Source: JBEEFP01 sp041166085 (GTDB taxonomy: Bacteria > Actinomycetota > Acidimicrobiia > Acidimicrobiales > JAFATL01). Taken from it: 64,000 nt of DNA. Location: NCBI GenBank assembly GCA_041166085.1, contig JBEEFP010000001.1, positions 38,711 to 102,710 of the forward strand. Direction: 5' to 3'. Below are positions 61,480-64,000 of this stretch, one piece after another (position 1 is the stretch's first letter; every line of letters begins with the position of its first letter). The position numbers and the translations under genes were made by a program. The notes beneath the pieces are model-generated. The model ran no database searches, was not told the DNA's origin, and saw nothing but the letters and a program-made list of their open reading frames with translations.

Positions 61480-64000
61480 ATGTCAACGATTGCTCCGCCG
61501 GGAGGGCCCGGCGACGACGGTGAGGGCGAAGGCACGGCCTTCGCATCCATCGAACCGATCGAGATCCAGGAGGAGATGGAGCGGTCCTTCCTGGACTACG
61601 CCATGTCCGTCATCGTCTCGCGCGCCCTGCCCGACGCGCGCGACGGACTGAAGCCCGTCCACCGCCGGATCCTCTACGGCATGGACGACGTCGGCGCCCG
61701 CTCCGACCGCCCGCACATGAAGTGCGCGCGCGTCACCGGTCACGTGATGGGCAACTACCACCCGCACGGCGAAGGCGCGATCTACGACGCCCTCGTGCGC
61801 ATGGCCCAGGACTTCTCCCTGCGTCACCCGCTCATCGACGGCCACGGCAACTTCGGCTCGCCCGACGATCCCCCAGCGGCTCAGCGCTATTGCCTGTTGG
61901 GCGATTCGCGCATTCGGATGGCCGACGGATCGACCGTTCGCATCGACTCCCTGTTTGACCTCGAGCCCGATTCAGAGGTGGACGTCGAGCTCAAGGTGCT
62001 CGATCGGCGCGGGAATCCGGTGCTGGCGTCGAAGGTGTTCCACAGCGGCCTGCACCCGACGCTGCGCCTCGTCACTGACGAGGGCTACGAGCTCACGGGC
62101 ACGTACAACCACCCCGTCCTCTGCCTCGAGGCCGTCGCCGGTGTCCCGATGCTGCAGTGGAAGCTGCTCGAGGAGATCGACCCGGGCACCAAGGTGGCGA
62201 TCGCCCGTCAGGCCGCTGAGCCGAGCGACGACTGGGACGTGGACGATCTTGGGCTGCTGGCCGGCGGGCTCGTGGCTGAGGGCTGGACGGCATCCAAGAA
62301 CATCGGCTTTGCCAACACGGATCGGCTCTACTTCGCGCAGGTGCTGGACGCGTACGACGCAATCGTTGGTGGCGGCCGCTCCGTGACGATCGAGCGGATG
62401 AAGTCGGGCAAGGACCTGCACCGGTTCAACGCCGGCAACCCCACGCCCCTCTTGTCGAGTCCGCTACAGGAGCTCCACGGTCGAAGAAGCGCCGACAAGC
62501 GAGTGCCCGATGTGATCTGGCGCGGCGATGCGATTCGCAAGCGGTCGTTCCTCCGTGCGCTGTTTGAAGGTGACGGCTCAATGGGCCTTGGTCACCGCCA
62601 TTCCCTGTTCGTCGTGTATTGCACGACGAGCATGAAGCTGGCGCTCGACGTGCAGAAGCTCCTGCTCGAGTTCGGGGTCATCTCGACGGTGCGCACCGGC
62701 AAGACCGGCGAGGTGCGCGTCAACATCAACAACCGGCGCAACGTGCGGCGCTTCGCCGGCAACGTCGGGTTCCTCGGGCGCAAGCAGCTCCTGCTGCTCG
62801 ACCGGCTGGCCGACATCCCGGTCGAGAGCCGGGCCATGTCGGGCGACCACATCCCCTTCCTCGCCGAGTACATCCGTGAGGAAGCGGGTCGCGGCGGGCG
62901 GGAGTGGCTCGACAAGCACAACATCGACCGGGTCGAGCGGTGGGAGCGCGACGGCGAGCTGATCCTCTCCAAGATCAACAACCCCGAGGTGACCGCAGTG
63001 GTCACGCCCATCGTCGAGGCGGGTTACTACTACGCGACTGTCGAGACGGTGGAGGAGGCGGGCGTGCAGCCCGTGTACTCCGTGAAGGTCGAGTCCGACG
63101 ACCACTCGTTCCAGGCCGAGGGGTTCGTCAACCACAACACGGAATGCCGGCTCGCCACCCTCGCCAACCAGATGCTCGCGGGTATCGACGAGGACACCGT
63201 CGACTTCTCCGACAACTACGACGGCAGCGGCAAGGAGCCCACCGTCCTGCCGGCTCGGTTCCCCAACCTGTTGGTGAACGGCAGCCAGGGCATCGCGGTG
63301 GGCATGGCCACGAACATCCCGCCCCACAACCTGGGCGAGGTGGTCGACGCCACCATGCATCTCATCGACAACCCCGAGGCCACCCCGGACGACCTGATGG
63401 CGTTCGTGAAGGGCCCCGACTTCCCAACAGGCGGTCTGATCCTGGGTCGGGCGGGGATCCTCGACGCCTATCGAACCGGCCGCGGCTCCATCAAGATGCG
63501 GGCCAAGGCCGAGATCGTCGAGGGCGCCACCAGCAGCGAGATCCTGGTGACCGAGCTGCCCTACCAGGTGAGCGTCTCGTCGGTGGCGTCCAAGGTGGCC
63601 GAGCTGGTCGACTCCCGCCAGATCGAGGGCATCCGCGACATCAAGAACCTGTCGTCGGGTGAGGACACCAAGCTCGTCATCTACCTCAAGCGAGACGCCA
63701 ACGCCTCGGTGGTCCTGAACAACCTGTTCAAGCACACGCCCCTGCAGACCAACTTCCCGGTGAACATGGTCGCCCTGTGCGACGGCATCCCCCGCACCCT
63801 CAACCTGGCCCAGGCCCTCAGCTACTACATCGCCCACCAGGTCGAGGTCATCACCCGCCGGTCCCAGTCCCGGCTGCGCAAGGCCCAGGACCGGGCCCAC
63901 ATCGTCGAAGGCCTCATCAAGGCCCTCGACATGATCGACGAGATCATCGCCCTCATCCGGGCCTCGGCCGACAAGCCCGCCGCACGCGACGGCCTCATGG
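61480..64000 (+). CDS. gyrA: DNA gyrase subunit A precursor, interrupted by an in-frame intein (3'-truncated)
   Basis: The precursor starts at the ATG 61480. The N-extein (1-137) has the winged-helix region VIVSRALPDARDGLKPVHRRILYGM and ends at the catalytic Tyr137 (AAQRY). An intein (138-553) follows, then the C-extein resumes TECRLATLANQML with NGSQGIAVGMATNIPPHNL, TELPYQV and the coiled coil. The window ends inside the coiled-coil region, so the C-terminal beta-pinwheel is absent. The quinolone-region segment is HPHGEGAIYDALVRM. Confidence 0.96.
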   Translation, partial: MSTIAPPGGPGDDGEGEGTAFASIEPIEIQEEMERSFLDYAMSVIVSRALPDARDGLKPVHRRILYGMDDVGARSDRPHMKCARVTGHVMGNYHPHGEGAIYDALVRMAQDFSLRHPLIDGHGNFGSPDDPPAAQRYCLLGDSRIRMADGSTVRIDSLFDLEPDSEVDVELKVLDRRGNPVLASKVFHSGLHPTLRLVTDEGYELTGTYNHPVLCLEAVAGVPMLQWKLLEEIDPGTKVAIARQAAEPSDDWDVDDLGLLAGGLVAEGWTASKNIGFANTDRLYFAQVLDAYDAIVGGGRSVTIERMKSGKDLHRFNAGNPTPLLSSPLQELHGRRSADKRVPDVIWRGDAIRKRSFLRALFEGDGSMGLGHRHSLFVVYCTTSMKLALDVQKLLLEFGVISTVRTGKTGEVRVNINNRRNVRRFAGNVGFLGRKQLLLLDRLADIPVESRAMSGDHIPFLAEYIREEAGRGGREWLDKHNIDRVERWERDGELILSKINNPEVTAVVTPIVEAGYYYATVETVEEAGVQPVYSVKVESDDHSFQAEGFVNHNTECRLATLANQMLAGIDEDTVDFSDNYDGSGKEPTVLPARFPNLLVNGSQGIAVGMATNIPPHNLGEVVDATMHLIDNPEATPDDLMAFVKGPDFPTGGLILGRAGILDAYRTGRGSIKMRAKAEIVEGATSSEILVTELPYQVSVSSVASKVAELVDSRQIEGIRDIKNLSSGEDTKLVIYLKRDANASVVLNNLFKHTPLQTNFPVNMVALCDGIPRTLNLAQALSYYIAHQVEVITRRSQSRLRKAQDRAHIVEGLIKALDMIDEIIALIRASADKPAARDGLM
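61891..63138 (+). mobile_element. GyrA intein with LAGLIDADG homing endonuclease domain
   Basis: A 416-residue intein inserted right after the active-site Tyr. Block A starts CLLGDSRIRMADGSTV (Cys1); block B is TGTYNHPVL (T71, H74); blocks F/G read YSVKVESDDHSFQAEGFVNHN with terminal His-Asn and a Thr +1 residue. Two dodecapeptide motifs are visible: LLAGGLVAEG (about 122-131, acidic residue changed from Asp to Glu) and FLRALFEGDGS (about 220-230, Asp kept). Splicing residues are all present, so splicing is expected; endonuclease activity is less certain. Confidence 0.93.

Overview
The window is about 64 kb of GC-rich chromosome (high G/C at third codon positions, many GTG and some TTG starts, heavy use of NTGA start/stop overlaps) centred on a replication origin region. 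Gene order from pcnA to gyrA (pcnA, a DUF6049-like secreted protein, murJ, Ser/Thr kinase, ECF sigma, anti-sigma, trxB, trxA, cwlM-like, parB, parA, rsmG, khpB/jag, yidC, yidD, rnpA, rpmH, dnaA, dnaN, recF, dciA, gyrB, gyrA) matches the actinobacterial oriC neighbourhood known from Mycobacterium. A padR-ino1 pair, a DUF5318 protein, an LLM-class oxidoreductase and an ANTAR protein also point to Actinomycetota. No mycolate or sporulation genes are present; an Acidimicrobiia-like lineage is my inference from general appearance, not proven.

Layout. 1-12.3 kb: metabolic and regulatory genes: dcd, tRNA-Gly(CCC) with a duplicated 3' half, an MBL hydrolase, an AraC-VOC pair, an ANTAR protein and STAS protein, a PQQ-type dehydrogenase fused to a cupredoxin, a CAP-domain protein, an LLM oxidoreductase, an EamA transporter, and a coupled VOC / alpha-beta hydrolase / acyl-CoA-dehydrogenase-fold operon. 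12.3-15.9 kb (minus): rpsF-ssb-rpsR-rplI-dnaB, where bS18 has a long C-terminal tail. 15.9-21.8 kb: panB-DUF192, a class A PBP, two unassigned membrane proteins and a DUF5318 protein. 21.9-30.5 kb: padR-ino1 with a palindromic operator, a nuclease/phosphatase-fold protein, a methyltransferase, a large beta-propeller phosphoesterase, a PLP enzyme, a HAD and a cupin. 30.5-38.3 kb (minus): pcnA, a DUF916-like protein with a WxL-like secreted partner, a histidine kinase, PilT and an HDAC-family hydrolase; the block upstream of pcnA looks like an insertion relative to the mycobacterial order. 38.3-49.8 kb (plus): GNAT, DUF6049, murJ, DegV, kinase, sigma/anti-sigma, thioredoxin system and a CwlM-like pseudo-amidase, mostly overlapping or nearly so. 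49.9-55.0 kb (minus): parB, parA, two parS sites, rsmG, khpB, yidC, yidD, rnpA, rpmH. 55.2-64 kb (plus): dnaA, candidate oriC, dnaN, recF, dciA, gyrB and a gyrA that runs off the window and carries a 416-residue LAGLIDADG intein directly after the catalytic tyrosine.

How the parts work together. The core is chromosome replication and segregation (DnaA, DnaN, RecF, DciA, DnaB, SSB, gyrase, ParAB-parS) beside envelope biogenesis (MurJ, kinase, CwlM-like, class A PBP, YidC) and redox homeostasis (trx system next to a SigM-like sigma/anti-sigma pair). The most notable items are the GyrA intein, the WxL-like/DUF916 surface module next to a sensor kinase and PilT, the catalytically complete kinase unfused from MurJ, the bS18 tail, a probable CTG start for rnpA, and the tRNA-Gly half duplication. 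No rRNA, CRISPR array, IS element or prophage was seen. No gene-free gap exceeds 300 bases; the largest are 54992-55265 and 56637-56867, both flanking dnaA.
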